Of a stretch of DNA of 64,000 nt, positions 1 to 11,404 are shown in pieces. The stretch covers positions 186,001-250,000 of the forward strand of contig JADNRZ010000037.1 of NCBI GenBank assembly GCA_015501605.1. Direction: 5' to 3'. Under the pieces are notes generated by a model, which saw nothing but the letters and a program-made list of their open reading frames with translations, made no database searches and was not told where the DNA came from. The stretch comes from Panaeolus papilionaceus (Eukaryota; Basidiomycota; Agaricomycetes; Agaricales). The position numbers were made by a program, and so were the translations under genes. The first letter of the stretch is position 1. The number at the start of each line of letters is the position of its first letter.

Positions 1-59
1 TATCAGCGGCCGTTAGAACGGGTGTGCGAAATTTGCGCCATATTTATTATAGGGGCTTA

Positions 60-520
60 GCGATCACTGGTTCATCAGTGTGTATCATTGGGAATGCGAG
101 CTTCAGATGCAGGCCGTGAATATGGTGACCTCAAGGTATCAAGCCGAAATTCACGAAATCGGGGTTTGTCAAACACAAGAAGGGTATGTGTTTGGAAAAT
201 AGGGGGCAGCTGAGAATCGAGATAGAACAAGCTGGACGCGGAGAATGCAGCATTATGAACCGTGAACAGGAGGGTTTGGAGCAATAGAGGGGACATTGGC
301 AGCGGGATAGAAGTGCAGGGAGCAGGTGAGAGTGAAAATCGTGATGAAAGAGAGTGGAAGGATTGCAGTGAGCGAGAGAGCAGAGTATGGTCAAGCTGGG
401 ACTCGGGAGCAATGACGAGTGAAGTGACTGATGCACGAACACGAGATTTATATATTCATAAGGAACGGTCTTGTACCTTTTCGATTTTGACAATCAGCTG
501 TTTTGACTCTACATTTTGAT
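60..520. repeat. 5' flank block shared with 12.1-12.5 kb
   Basis: This stretch resembles 12100-12540: both carry a 'ggaatgcg(a/g)agct' block, then a run of AG-rich sequence with 'gagagtggaaggattgcag' and 'gagcgagagagcag'. Short reading frames on both strands have no recognisable domain. I read it as intergenic sequence duplicated with the array, and I see no gene in it. Confidence 0.5.
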
Positions 521-559
521 GTTCGCGTTTTCTCTCGTTACTGCAAGGTAACTGGGAGT

Positions 560-3500
560 ACCGTTGGGTTCAGGAAATTATGCTAATGGGAACGGTTTAT
601 AGTGGGACATGACTCGATGTGCAGAGAGTCTCCAGTCCAGATAATAGGATTCACTAAAACAGATTTAGGCTTTAATTACGGACGCTATGCAGTAGTGTTC
701 TAGTGGCAATGAACATGGTCATCAAGTGATTCGCATTGCAAACCATGCCGAAAAAATGATTGTCGGCGTTTGAATTCATGATCGCATCAAACATGGGTTC
801 ATCTCAAACCACCATCATCGGCTTTCCTTACCTCCGACACTCACCTCATTCCCTGCCTCCCTTTATCCAAACTTTTTATTTAGGTTGAAGATTCTTAGTT
901 ACCGCTTAAATACGGTTTCTATGATTGCGTTGGGCTCTAACCTGTTTCACTGGCCTTTTTACGACGTGCTGGTCGCGCTATAGAGACCATGGTATCATGG
1001 GTGTCCCTAGTGGCTTTCAAAGTCGTTTAAACTAGGTATATGTGCGTATTTCATTTATTCTTCGTGGCTCTGACTAACGTCGTCTTTTTCAGTGTACTCA
1101 GTTAGAACAATGCTATCATTCTACCCTATTGTTTCCTTCTGTCGCCGTCCTATGGTCGCGTCCTATTAAGTCTACGTCAAGTCCCTGTCATACATCCATG
1201 ATTCCTTCCGCCTCCTCCACTGGATCGTAAATTACGCTATAGCTTATCTGTTCTTCAAAAGGCCCATGGACGTCTAACTTGATTCACTCATCCTTATTAC
1301 GATAGATGACCAGAGGCCACGTCCATCACTCCCTCTCAATTTATGTGCTACGTGTCAAAGACAAAGGAGCCTATGTGACGAAGGATTGGGAATAGGTATG
1401 TGCATTTATTACCTGGACGGCTTGGAAATGCTGAAGATTTGGTAAAACGACGCAGCGGTCAGAGGGCCCACCTTATCTTGTTGTACCGCGTGTGCTCATG
1501 TTGGAGTGCAGGATCGGAATTTGGGTCGGGGTCGATGGCTGTCAGCTGGCGAGAGGGGAGCTACGAGTTCAGAGGGTAGGCAGAGTTCGGAATTGGGTTG
1601 CTAAGAATGTTGGCATGATGGGGCATGTCGATATTAGGATTCTGATCATCACCCATGGCTTACCCTCTTGGAGGAGCGTATAGGATGGATGAAAGGCGCA
1701 CGTTTATCTCAAAATCCACTCCCAAACCGACGTTTCAACCTCCATATCTTCAACCTCCCCTTCTGCACTCTGTTACGCCGTCAACGGCGACTAAAGCTCT
1801 GACACGTCCTTCAATCCTTTTTCGGCGACTGTGACTATACCGCAGGCATTCTCTCAACAAGACCCACCGTTCCCTATGAACCTCACCCAGAACCTCCCTG
1901 AACTGACGCGCCATCTACTCCATCGTTGAATATCCTCATAGAACTCTCTACCAGTACCATTTTCTCATCGCCGGGGTTGCCGTTCACCCTATATTCCTGT
2001 ACCAACCCCGCGCAGCTCACTCCAGCCTTGCCAAGATTCCAATGGTCATCGCGTCGGATATCATCTTTTAGTTCACCTCTTCCACCTGTGCATATAAACG
2101 CCCTTCTGCTTTAACTCACAAAAACTCCGCTTTCTTCGTGTCATCATGTAGCGTCACTCCTGCAGGTACTGTTTCAACCTTGTTCTACGCAGGGTTCAAT
2201 ATCCTTACCCCATCCCTTTTTTATAGCCCGACTCTTCATGATCGTCACGATGATGGTCCGGTGCCGGGTGGGTATTGCGCGTTGAAAGAGTTGGAACAAG
2301 GGAGGAAGCGAGAGGGAGGATGTGGTCGCATGAGGTGACTCGGCGGTCGGGGCACGTGGACCCGCGACCACTTTCACCTCTACGTCAAGGCAGGCTCCAC
2401 CGATGCGCCTCACTCCTCCTGGAACACCTACCTCAACACCTCACGCTACTTTTCATGGCCCTTCGCTGTCTCTGGGTGTCGTTGTTGACCTAGGAAATGT
2501 CGTTGTTGGAGGTAGTTGGAGTATTGGGTAGGGCGGCGCGATGGATGAGATGGTGTCCCATCTGGACGCGATTGAGGTTGGGTATGGGGATTAAAAGAAG
2601 GATGGAATGTGGGTTGAAATGGAGATGAAGACCAATGGCGGCGGCGGCGGCTAGAAAGCGGGATATGAGCAGAGAGTCGGCTGTTGTAGGCACGACGGAT
2701 GATTTCAGCAAGATATACGTGAGTCAAATTCTCTTATTATCACTCCTACTTACGCCGCCGATATCTGACTGGACTTCAGTATCTTTTGTGTATTTAGATC
2801 GAATAATGGCATTTTATTTTTCAAATTACTGGTTTGAGAGCTGCAGTCAGTGATTGTGCTCGCCGTGTCTCCCTTATGCCCCAATCGCACCACATTTTCC
2901 CCTCCCCTCGTCATCGTCACCAATGCCATCCCTGACGGGAACACTTAACACGTCTGGCTCACCCAGTGTAACAGCACTGTCGCCTATCCATTGTCAACCC
3001 CAGGAGGGAGCGCAAGAATCAGTGGCTGTGCCTGTGCCTGTGCAAGGAGCTGCGACGTGGACGTGTACCACCACTTTCACGTTTAGATCAAGTCTGCGTC
3101 TGCTGATCGGCCTCAAACCTCTTGGACCACGAACCTGAACAGCCTACCCTGCTTTTCATGAATCTCCACCGGCTCTGGTCGTCACCGATGCCCCAAGAAA
3201 GCTTGTTGTTAAAGGTGGTCAGATTGTCGTGTTCGGCATAGGGTTAACGACGGGAGGTGCAAGGAACCTGTGGAGTCATGTTGACAGATAATGAGTGTCA
3301 ATTGAAAGGATGGAAAGGAGTGTCTGGCCACCATCGCGTCTGTTGATGTCCCTACTCCCGAGTTGCTGTCGTGGTTACAGTACCATCTCCCCGATGGGAT
3401 TCTTCACTGCGTTCGCAATATGCGACGAGGTGGGGTGTCGCATTGTGTTGGCACGTGGATGGATGGCGATAGAGGGCTGCGCGAGAGCATTGTAATGGTG

Positions 3501-3960
3501 GATTGCAGAAGGACCTTGGTTTTAGGGCCATATTGGTGTAATGTCGCGAGGGACGAAGGGATTTCGCTCGCTCCTCAGTGAAGCGATGGGTATGGATTCT
3601 GGAAGCGACCATTTGTTGTTTAAATTGTGTGTAAGGAGGCTGACGAGAGTGGGGGGTACCCAAAAGGACGACATAGCCGACATTCGGGAATTGGAGCACA
3701 AGCACGGGGAGTGATGAAGGTCATGCCCGAGGCTGCAGGACGTGCTCATAGGGACATGGCCTGACCGTCTTCTTGCCTGAAATGCTGAAAACGCCTGGAT
3801 GAAACTAAGAAGATATAGACACATTTATCGGTTACGCATTTCGTGATATGAATTGTGATTGTACTGTAGTATACAGGGACTGAATATACGGGAGCTGTGT
3901 GATAAGATAAAATATTGAACGATCACTACCTAAGATAATCGGGACGCTTGCCTCCTGTCT
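560..3960. repeat. Array unit U1, upstream part
   Basis: First of seven diverged copies of the same segment. Landmarks in order: a 'caaaccaccatcatc' box near 805; a 'cactcacctcattcc' block near 840; an intron-like block 1036-1092 with GTATAT donor, CTGACTAAC branch-like site and TTTTTCAG acceptor; a 'ttggaggagcgta' block near 1670; a short frame beginning LTPPGTPT near 2405, here broken by TAG; a second intron-like block 2719-2779 (GTGAGT to TTCAG); a 'gcgacgtggac' block near 3050. The 3' stretch 3731-3860 is almost identical to 19690-19823, so U1 is closest to U3b. No intact long gene is visible. It may be a decayed multi-exon gene or a long regulatory region. Confidence 0.75.
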
Positions 3961-4075
3961 GACACGCGCCCGACTGTCAACCACACCTTGCACTTCAACG
4001 TTCACCATCTCGCATCTCGCCTACTCGACGATATCTTCAATTTCGCAACGTTACTTGCTTACTATCACTCTCGCT
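3930..4075 (+). promoter_or_regulatory. Conserved upstream block of GTPase 1
   Basis: The sequence just before the start codon is conserved before all four array GTPases. It has a 'cgggacgcttgcctc' block shared with copy 3, and a 'tcgcctactc..cgatatcttcaatt' block shared in some form by all four. There is no clear TATA box. It probably contains the promoter and 5' UTR; this is inferred from conservation and position only. Confidence 0.4.
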
Positions 4076-5475
4076 ATGGATATTCCTGAACTCAAACACC
4101 TTTCAATCACTGGTGATATTTCTGTCGAACCTGTGACCACCCGCATACCCCGCATACCCTGGGACACGGATCCATACCTATATCTGTATGTGCAATCCGT
4201 ACAATATCTGTGAACTAGGGACATATTTAATAATGCATTGGTACAGCATCATGGGACCTACTGGTGCCGGGAAAAGCTCAGTAAGTTAATATCATCCGTC
4301 TCACTTACATCCAATAAATCTGAATGTTTCACTATTTGCTACGTCTTTCAGTTCATTGAAGCGTTTGCAGGCAAATCTCAGAAGCTGTCAATCTCAAAAG
4401 ACCAACTAGCGGGATATACACAGACTGTTACCGCTTACCGACTTGTAAATGTTATGCACACAGGACTTGGTTCGCCGCGCCCAGTATATCTGATCGATAC
4501 CCCCGGATTTTCGGACTCGAAGATCTCTGAGAACGAAGTTGTGAAAATGGTAAAAAAGTGGTGCTTTGAAAAGTATGCAATTTCCTCTGATCTAGACTGG
4601 GCAACTGAACTAATTTGTTCTAATAGTTTCTATCACTTGAAGCATATCTTATATTTTACCCCTATTACAGAAACTCGACTGCCTGGAAGTCGGCGCAGAA
4701 CATTCAAGATGCTCAAGAAGCTTATTGACAATGGTCACCATGATGGTTATTATGCACTAATAGTCATCACTACCATGTGGGACACTGTGCACAATGAACG
4801 GACTCAAAACCGAGCAGAGTCTAACTTCACACAACTGAGGGAGGAAACTTTGGAGGTAATTGTTGAAATATTTATGTTATCTTTCCTGTATTATTTACTG
4901 ACCCTCTATAGGAGTTTGTTAGAAGGCCAAGCACCAATATCATCAAATTCATGAATACTAGGAACTCAGCACTCCAGGCAATTGATCGCATAGCCTCTCA
5001 CTACACCACTATCTTTGGTGACTATACAGCTTCAGTGTCCCCCCAACTCTACCAAGACCTACATGACCGCATCCAGGGTGCTCTTCAGGAAAAGCAAATC
5101 ATTGAGCTGGACCTGGCCCAGACTGATGCAGGAACCAATGCTGATCTCAGGGCCATTCTGGAGGGTAGCCAGAGGGAGAACAATGCAACACTCACAAAGT
5201 TCATTGATCAATTTATCAACTATGGGAAATTGCCGCCTGGATGTAGGGGTGCCGCTTACCATCTCCGCAAGTCAATTGCAGTCAATGCATGCCCCAAGAA
5301 CAAGACACAAAGAATTTTATTCTGGAAATGGGCACAAGAGCCAGAACCTGCTGAAGATGTTGAATCAAATGGTCATGCAGTGGCATCTCAACCCCTCATC
5401 CTCAAAGATCTTGTTCACTTTGCATTTGATGTATCCAAGCATCGTGTTGCAGAAGTTTTCAAGCATGGGAAATGA
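4076..5475 (+). CDS. P-loop GTPase, array copy 1 (five exons)
   Basis: Predicted G-domain GTPase of 385 residues, presumably binding and hydrolysing GTP. Exons are 4076-4185, 4247-4280, 4352-4572, 4627-4855 and 4912-5475; all junctions are GT-AG and phases agree. G1 is GPTGAGKS (residues 40-47), encoded by its own 34-nt exon. G3 is DTPG (97-100) in LIDTPGFSDSKISE. The G4 position reads ITTMWD (169-174) instead of the usual NKxD. The 188-residue last exon is mostly helical and charged, with no membrane segment or signal peptide. The start was chosen because MDIPELKHLSITGDISVE is conserved in all four copies. It resembles AIG1/septin-like P-loop GTPases common in basidiomycetes; the cellular role is unknown. 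Its last exon belongs to the same type as copy 3. Confidence 0.87.
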
Positions 5476-6225
5476 ATTCAGAGGTGTGTTTGATGTGGGT
5501 CTCATTTCTTTTGCTGAACATTTATCCTTTAGCACAACTTGGTATCATCTGTGTATGTCACCCTTGGCACTGTTGCATGACTCTCCATTTGCTCTCCTAT
5601 CAGCTTTCCTACTTGTAATTCCATTATTCATTGTTCCCATTCACTTGTTTTCACTGTTTCATTGTTTTGTTTAGTCCCAGGATGTATATTCCATGCTTTT
5701 CACTTTTGTTGCCTCCATCTTCTTGCACATTATGCCTTCTAATAGACATTGTATTCATTGTTCTGTTTCACATTTCTCTACAATATGTAACCTGAATTGT
5801 ATCTTCCATTTATTGAATGCTCCTTTTTACTCCTTGTGACTCATCTCGTTTGTGTCCTGTCTTATGCCTTCAGCCTCAAAGTCAGTTTTGTCCTCCCATG
5901 ATATTAATATCACACATCATGATCACATCCATTGATCACCCTCATTTCTCTCAAACTTCTGTCTTGCACCTACCAAGGTCTAGTTCCCTTCACGCTCTCG
6001 ACCCAAATTTAGCATGCTTAAGTCTCATAACTCTGGGCCTCGATTTACTATATACAGTAGCTATTACTGTTGACAACCTTGTTTTTTGTGAGCTCTAATC
6101 TCTAGATAGAGCCTTTCAATTATACTCATGTGCGGGAGGCACATTCCCAATTCTTTTGAATCCAACCACATAAGTCAAGTCAGCCTCAGAGCGATGACTA
6201 GATATATACTAACTCTACTCACACT
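5476..6225. other. 3' flank of GTPase 1, no gene seen
   Basis: T/C-rich sequence following the GTPase stop. The block near 5820-5905 ('cttgtgactcatctc', 'ccttcagcctcaaagtcag') recurs after the other array GTPases near 11840-11910, 21775-21860 and 27935-28000, so the 3' flank was duplicated with the gene. It probably holds the 3' UTR and terminator, which I cannot place precisely. Confidence 0.45.
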
Positions 6226-9200
6226 CTTCTGTTGGTAACTGAAGATGGCGTTGGGGGTCGGACGAAGGTGGGATCAGGAGATCACGTTAAGGTGAAAGGT
6301 TCATGCGGGAACATGACATGACTCAAAGTGCAGGGAATATGTAGCCCGAGATAATTAAATTGACGAAAAAGAAGACATCGAGTTCAATTACGGATGCTAG
6401 TAACGATGAACAAAGTCATCACAAATCTCAAACCACGTTAACCATGGTGGAGTTATTGATTGTTGGTGTTTGAATTGACGATCAAGGTAGGGAGTCCAAT
6501 CAACCAGGTTTGTCACAAACCACCATCATCTTTCTTCACCCAAGATGAACGACACTCACCTTGTTCCCTGCTTCTCTTTATTCACTCCTTTTATTTAGGT
6601 CGAAGATTCGTAGTTATCTTTGGATGAAATCACAGCGTAGCTATGGTGATATGTAGGATTGCATTGGGCGCGATCTTGTTTTTTCTGGCTCGTTATGACG
6701 CGTGGCTCGCGCTGTAGGCACCCAAGGTATCATAGGTGTACGCACTAGTTTTTAAAGCGGGTTAACTGAATGTGGGTGTTTATTTCTCTCCTCGCCATGG
6801 CTCTGACTAACCACGTCATTTTCAGTGTAATTATTTAGGACAATGCTATGATTCTTCCCTTCATCAGCCGATGACCCGTATTTTCAGTCTACGTCAAGTG
6901 CATACACGTGTACCATAAACACCACGAGCTCTTCTACCCTCTTCTCTTTCTGGTCATTATCTGTTCATAGCTGGATTAAATTTCGGAGAAGATGTTGCGC
7001 CTGGATGTCATATATGTTGTGCTGTGGAATAGAAAAGGGAACGACGCGAGTAGACGGGTGATGATGAAGATGTGCTCGATTTTTGGAACGCCACGACGGG
7101 GAGAAGAGAGACCTCACATTCTACCTAGGCTTTGATTGAGGAGTGTAGATCGGAGCACGGGTTTGGGGGTTAACAGGTGAGCACACTTCCCCCCAGTGGC
7201 TGTCTACGTCTAACTTCAATGACAAATCCCCAAACATAGATTACCAGTGGCCACGTCCATCGTCCTCCCTCAACTCACTAAAGGAAGATAGCGAGCGTGG
7301 CTAAGAAAGGTTGCCCGTAGGTATGCTCATTTCGCTTTGGTGACTTGAAGATGCTGACGATCTGGTCAAACGATGCAGATGGGCTTGCTTTGCCGGTTAT
7401 GCAGCCACGCCCACCTTAGCTCGTTGTTCCATGGGATTGCGGATACTTTGTCGGTTCTCCGTGGGCGTGAGGAAAGCGAATAGTTTGGAAGATGAGGGTG
7501 TCGGGGCGCTGTCGTGACAGTGTTCAATGGTATCTGGAAATCGGGTTTTCATGGGTGGCTCGTCGTCCTGGAGGAGCGTAAAGATGGATGCAAGCCGCAG
7601 TTATTTTTCTTCTTAGACCTACGTTCCATCATCAACATTGTCTCCCCTTTCTACACCCCGTCACGTCGTCGTCAAAGACTAAAGCTCAAACACGTCGTCC
7701 TCTCTTTCTCCGCTACTCTGACGGAAATGCATATATTTTCAACCAGACACCTGCCATCCTGCAATGGCCACTACATCACGATCCTCGTTCCTATACCACA
7801 ACCTTCAGCCTTCTTCGTCCCATGACCTCACACGTCGCTGCCATTCCACCCATCCGGCCCATAAGAAACCTACAAGTCCAGGGAGCAACCGTTTCATCTT
7901 TTTGATGCGACTTTCAATGCCCCTAGGCAAAACATTTCGACTCAGTTATTCAACATGGATGTCTGACGCACCGTGTACACTGGGACGTGGCCTGAAATGC
8001 TAGAGTTGGAAGAGGGCGGGACGCGGAAGTTGGGAGTGTTGTCGCGCGAGGAAACGGGGGAGACTCGGCCATCAGGTGACATGGGCCCTCCAGCACTTTC
8101 GCCCATAAGTCAGGCTAGGCTCAGGCGATGGACCTCACTCCTCCTGGAGCACCTACCTTAACACCCCACACTGCTTTTTATGGGCGTTTTCCGGCTCTGG
8201 GTGTCGTTGATGACCCAGGAAGCGTTGTTGTTGGAGGTGGTCGGAGTATTGCATGGGGCGGTGCGACAACTGAGATGCTGTCCCATCTGGACACGATTGA
8301 AGTTGGGTATGGGGGTGGAAAGAAGGATAGAATGCGGGTTGAAATAGAGGTGGAGACCAATGACAACAATGACTATGTATAAAGCGGGGTAGGAGAGGAG
8401 AGTCGGCTGTCGTAGGAGCGACAGATGATTTGAGCGAGATATTTGTGAGTCCAATTATTTTATTACCACTCCCACTTACGCCACCGATATCTAACTGAGC
8501 CTCAGCACATTTTGTGTATTTAGATCGAATAATAGCATTTTATTTTCAAATCACACATCCATTGGAAAGCTACTTGCAGCCTCTGACTGTGATTGCTGTG
8601 TGTTTCCCTTATGATCTAATTGCGCTACATCCTTCCCCTCCCCTCATCGTCATCATCAACGCCACCCTTACGGTAATGTTTGCGGTGTACGACTCACAGC
8701 ATAACAGCGTTGACGACCATCCGTTGTCAACCCCAGCCAGGCGGTATAGCGCCCGATTACGAGTGAAGTTGGGTAGGGAGCGCAAGAATCGGTGGCTGTG
8801 TCCGTGAGGAGCTGCGACGTGGACCTAGACCACCACTTTCGCGTCTAGGTCAGGCCTGACTCCCCCGATCGGCTTCAAACCTCCTCTACCACGAACCTGA
8901 ACACCCTACCCTGCTTTTCATTGACCTCCGCTGGCTCTGGACGGCGCTGATGCTCCAGGAAAGCTTATTGTTAGATCAGGCTAGGCTTGGGCGATGGACC
9001 TCACTCCTCTTGGTACACCTACCCTAATACTCCTTGCTGCTTTTCATGGGCATACACTGGCTCTGAGCATCGTTCACAACCCAGGAAACGTGATTGTTAG
9101 AGGGGTTTGGGATGAAATAAGGATGGGATGCTGGTTGAAATGGGCGTGGAGACCAGGAGAAAAGACGACGGCTTGAGGGTGGGGAATGAGAGGAGGGTCG

Positions 9201-9250
9201 GCTGTCATAGGAGTGATGGATGAATTCAGCAAGATATTTGTGAGTAAAAT
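6225..9250. repeat. Array unit U2, upstream part
   Basis: Second unit. The box 'caaaccaccatcatc' is at 6516, the first acceptor-like site ends at 6825, and the second intron-like block is 8445-8505 (GTGAGT to CTCAG). The short frame MDLTPPGAPT runs 8128-8382 without a stop for 84 codons. Near 8960-8995 the order is abnormal: the sequence jumps from the 'ccaggaaagcttattgttag' block back into a second MDLTP block (8994 on), so U2 carries that module an extra time. U2 is closest to U3a (6620-6900 against 13270-13560). No recognised gene. Confidence 0.73.
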
Positions 9251-9289
9251 CCTTCTAGACAAGCACCCTTAAATTCTGGATACACACCC

Positions 9290-9475
9290 CAGATTTGTAT
9301 GCACACTCCCGAAATGTAAACGCGCACACCACATTTTTAGATAGCACTCTGAAAATCAGCTGTTTTACATGCACGCACCTTGTATTTCTACATGCATACA
9401 CTCAATGCATGTACACACATCTTATGATCTTAGTTTATATGCCACATATAGGCCACCTGCATACATGCACAAAAT
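9290..9475. repeat. Low-complexity CA/TG-rich tract
   Basis: Irregular alternating purine-pyrimidine sequence made of words such as 'tgcatac', 'atgcacac' and 'catgcatac'. It sits where other units carry the 'gcgacgaggtggggtgtcgc' region, so in U2 that part has been replaced. No coding signal is seen. Confidence 0.5.
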
Positions 9476-9879
9476 AATAGAGTTTCAGATGGCCCACCAT
9501 ACAGTATCCGTTTTTATCGAAGCCAGTTGCCCAGCGTCGCTCCCATCGATGTTTCCCTCAGTCTTAGTCGTCCCAGCTTTCATATACTCTATCGCCCAGT
9601 CTCGTCCCTCAGCATCGCCATTGCTGATCTGAACCTCTCTCCATCGTCTTATTCACCCTCTCCTAACCACAGCTCTCCGGGACCCCACGACCTTACAACC
9701 GAGCACACCTCTCTCACCTCACTCACCTTGCATCACCATCACCCTCACACTTCCATCCACCACCTCATTTGGTTTTGGTTTTATTTCTATTTGTCATCCC
9801 AGCGTTGCGCGCTCATCATCAGACACTGCCTCAATATACACACGTCATGCACACGCACCTATTTGTTAACCATAGTTCA

Positions 9880-9982
9880 CAACTATCACACCAACACCCA
9901 GCATCTCGCCTACTCAGCACTATCATCCCAGGTCTCAATCTCCAAACGTTCCTTGCTTGCCTTGTTTACGATGACTCTTGCG
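9880..9982 (+). promoter_or_regulatory. Conserved upstream block of GTPase 2
   Basis: Contains the 'tcgcctactcagcactatc' block and 'caaacgttccttgcttgcc', matching the upstream blocks of the other array GTPases. The match stops at the start codon. Inferred promoter or 5' UTR. Confidence 0.38.
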
Positions 9983-11404
9983 ATGGAGGTTCCTGAACTC
10001 AAATATCTTAAAATCACGGGTGATATGTCTGTTGAACTTGTGAGCACCCGCATACCCAAGGACCCTGAATCACTTATATATATGTATGTACGATCCATAC
10101 AAAAGCTTGTGAGTTCAGGATAAATTTAATAATGTATTGATACAGCATCATGGGACCGACGGGTTCCGGGAAAAGTTCAGTAGGTTAAACGTCGTCCATC
10201 TGATCCACTTTCCAAAAATCTAAATGTTTTCCCAACACTGCGTCTTCCAGTTTATCGAGGCGTTTGCGGGGGAATCTCAGAAGCTTTCTATCTCAAAGGA
10301 CCAGCTAGCAGGGTATACACAGACTGTGACCGCTTACCGACTTGTAAATGTTGTGCATGCACAATCGGAGAAAGTGCGCCCGGTGTATCTGATCGATACA
10401 CCTGGATTTTCGGACTCGAAGATTTCAGAGATAGAAATCCTGAACATGGTTAAAAAGTGGTCACAGGACAACAAGCATGTTGTTTCTTCTAATTGAGATT
10501 GGACAACAGAACTAATTTGTTCTATTAGATTATATTATTCTGGGAGAATCATATATTTGATCCCTATTACACAAACTCGACTGCCTGGAAGTCGGCGCAG
10601 AACCTTGGCAATGCTCAAGAGACTTTGGGAAGACATTATGGGTATACCTCAACCCTCACTGATAATCATCACCACCATGTGGGACAATGTCCACAATGAA
10701 CAGACTCGACAACGAGCAGAGTGCAACTTTGTACAACTGAGAGGTGAAATTTCGAAGGTAATTGTTGAAATATTTATATGATTTCTCCTGTGTTGTTTAC
10801 TTTTCCCCCACAGGAGTTCGTCAATAATCCAAGCACTGACGTAATAAAATTCATGAATACCAGGCACTCCGCACTTCTGGCACTCAATCGGCAGTTCCTT
10901 ACAAGCAGTTTCTTCATCCACTTTAGAGCTTCAAAAACGCCCAATCTCTATCAAGATCTACATGAGCGTATCCAGAGTGCCCTTCGGAAAAAGGAAAACA
11001 TAGAGTTGGACCTGGCCCACCCCGAAGTCCATACCAATGCAAACCTCAAGGCCGTCTTGGAGCGTAACTGGAGGGAGAACCACAAGACACTCACAAAGTT
11101 CATTGAGCAGTTTGACAACTTTGGGGATCTGCCACTTGATTGTGTGGAAGCTGCTCAGGAGCTTCGCATGTCCATTGAAGCTGCAAATGTATGCCTGACC
11201 ACAAAACCCAGAACTTTGTTCAGGATCTGGAAAATGGACCCAGTATTTTGTCTGGATCGTTCCAGTGATGGGACGGTTCAGGCAAGACTGTCCAATGATA
11301 CAGCTGATCTTCTTAAAGATCGTGGTCGCTTAGCATTAGATGCATCCAAGCATTGTGTTACAAATTTGTTCAAGCATGGGGAAAGAGGTCGATGGTGCAT
11401 TTGA
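9983..11404 (+). CDS. P-loop GTPase, array copy 2 (stop-loss, GC-AG intron)
   Basis: Same family and layout as copy 1; 392 residues. Exons are 9983-10083, 10146-10179, 10251-10474, 10529-10757 and 10814-11404. G1 is GPTGSGKS, G3 is DTPG in LIDTPGFSDSKIS, and the G4 position is ITTMWD. The start follows the other copies (MEVPELKYLKITGDMS); an in-frame ATG twelve bases upstream at 9971 would add MTLA. The third intron starts with GCATGT where copies 1, 3 and 4 have GTATG(C/T), so it would need GC-AG splicing. The usual terminal TGA has become AGA, adding six residues (RGRWCI). The C-terminal exon resembles copy 4 (DRSSDGTV, LLKDRGRLALD). Intact if the GC donor is used. Confidence 0.82.

Noticed and set aside
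2174..2413. Minus-strand frames opposite the LTPPGTPTL block, also at 14808-15098 and 18506-18775
   Set aside because: Proline-rich antisense shadows of the plus-strand frame; they are not better conserved and lack domains.
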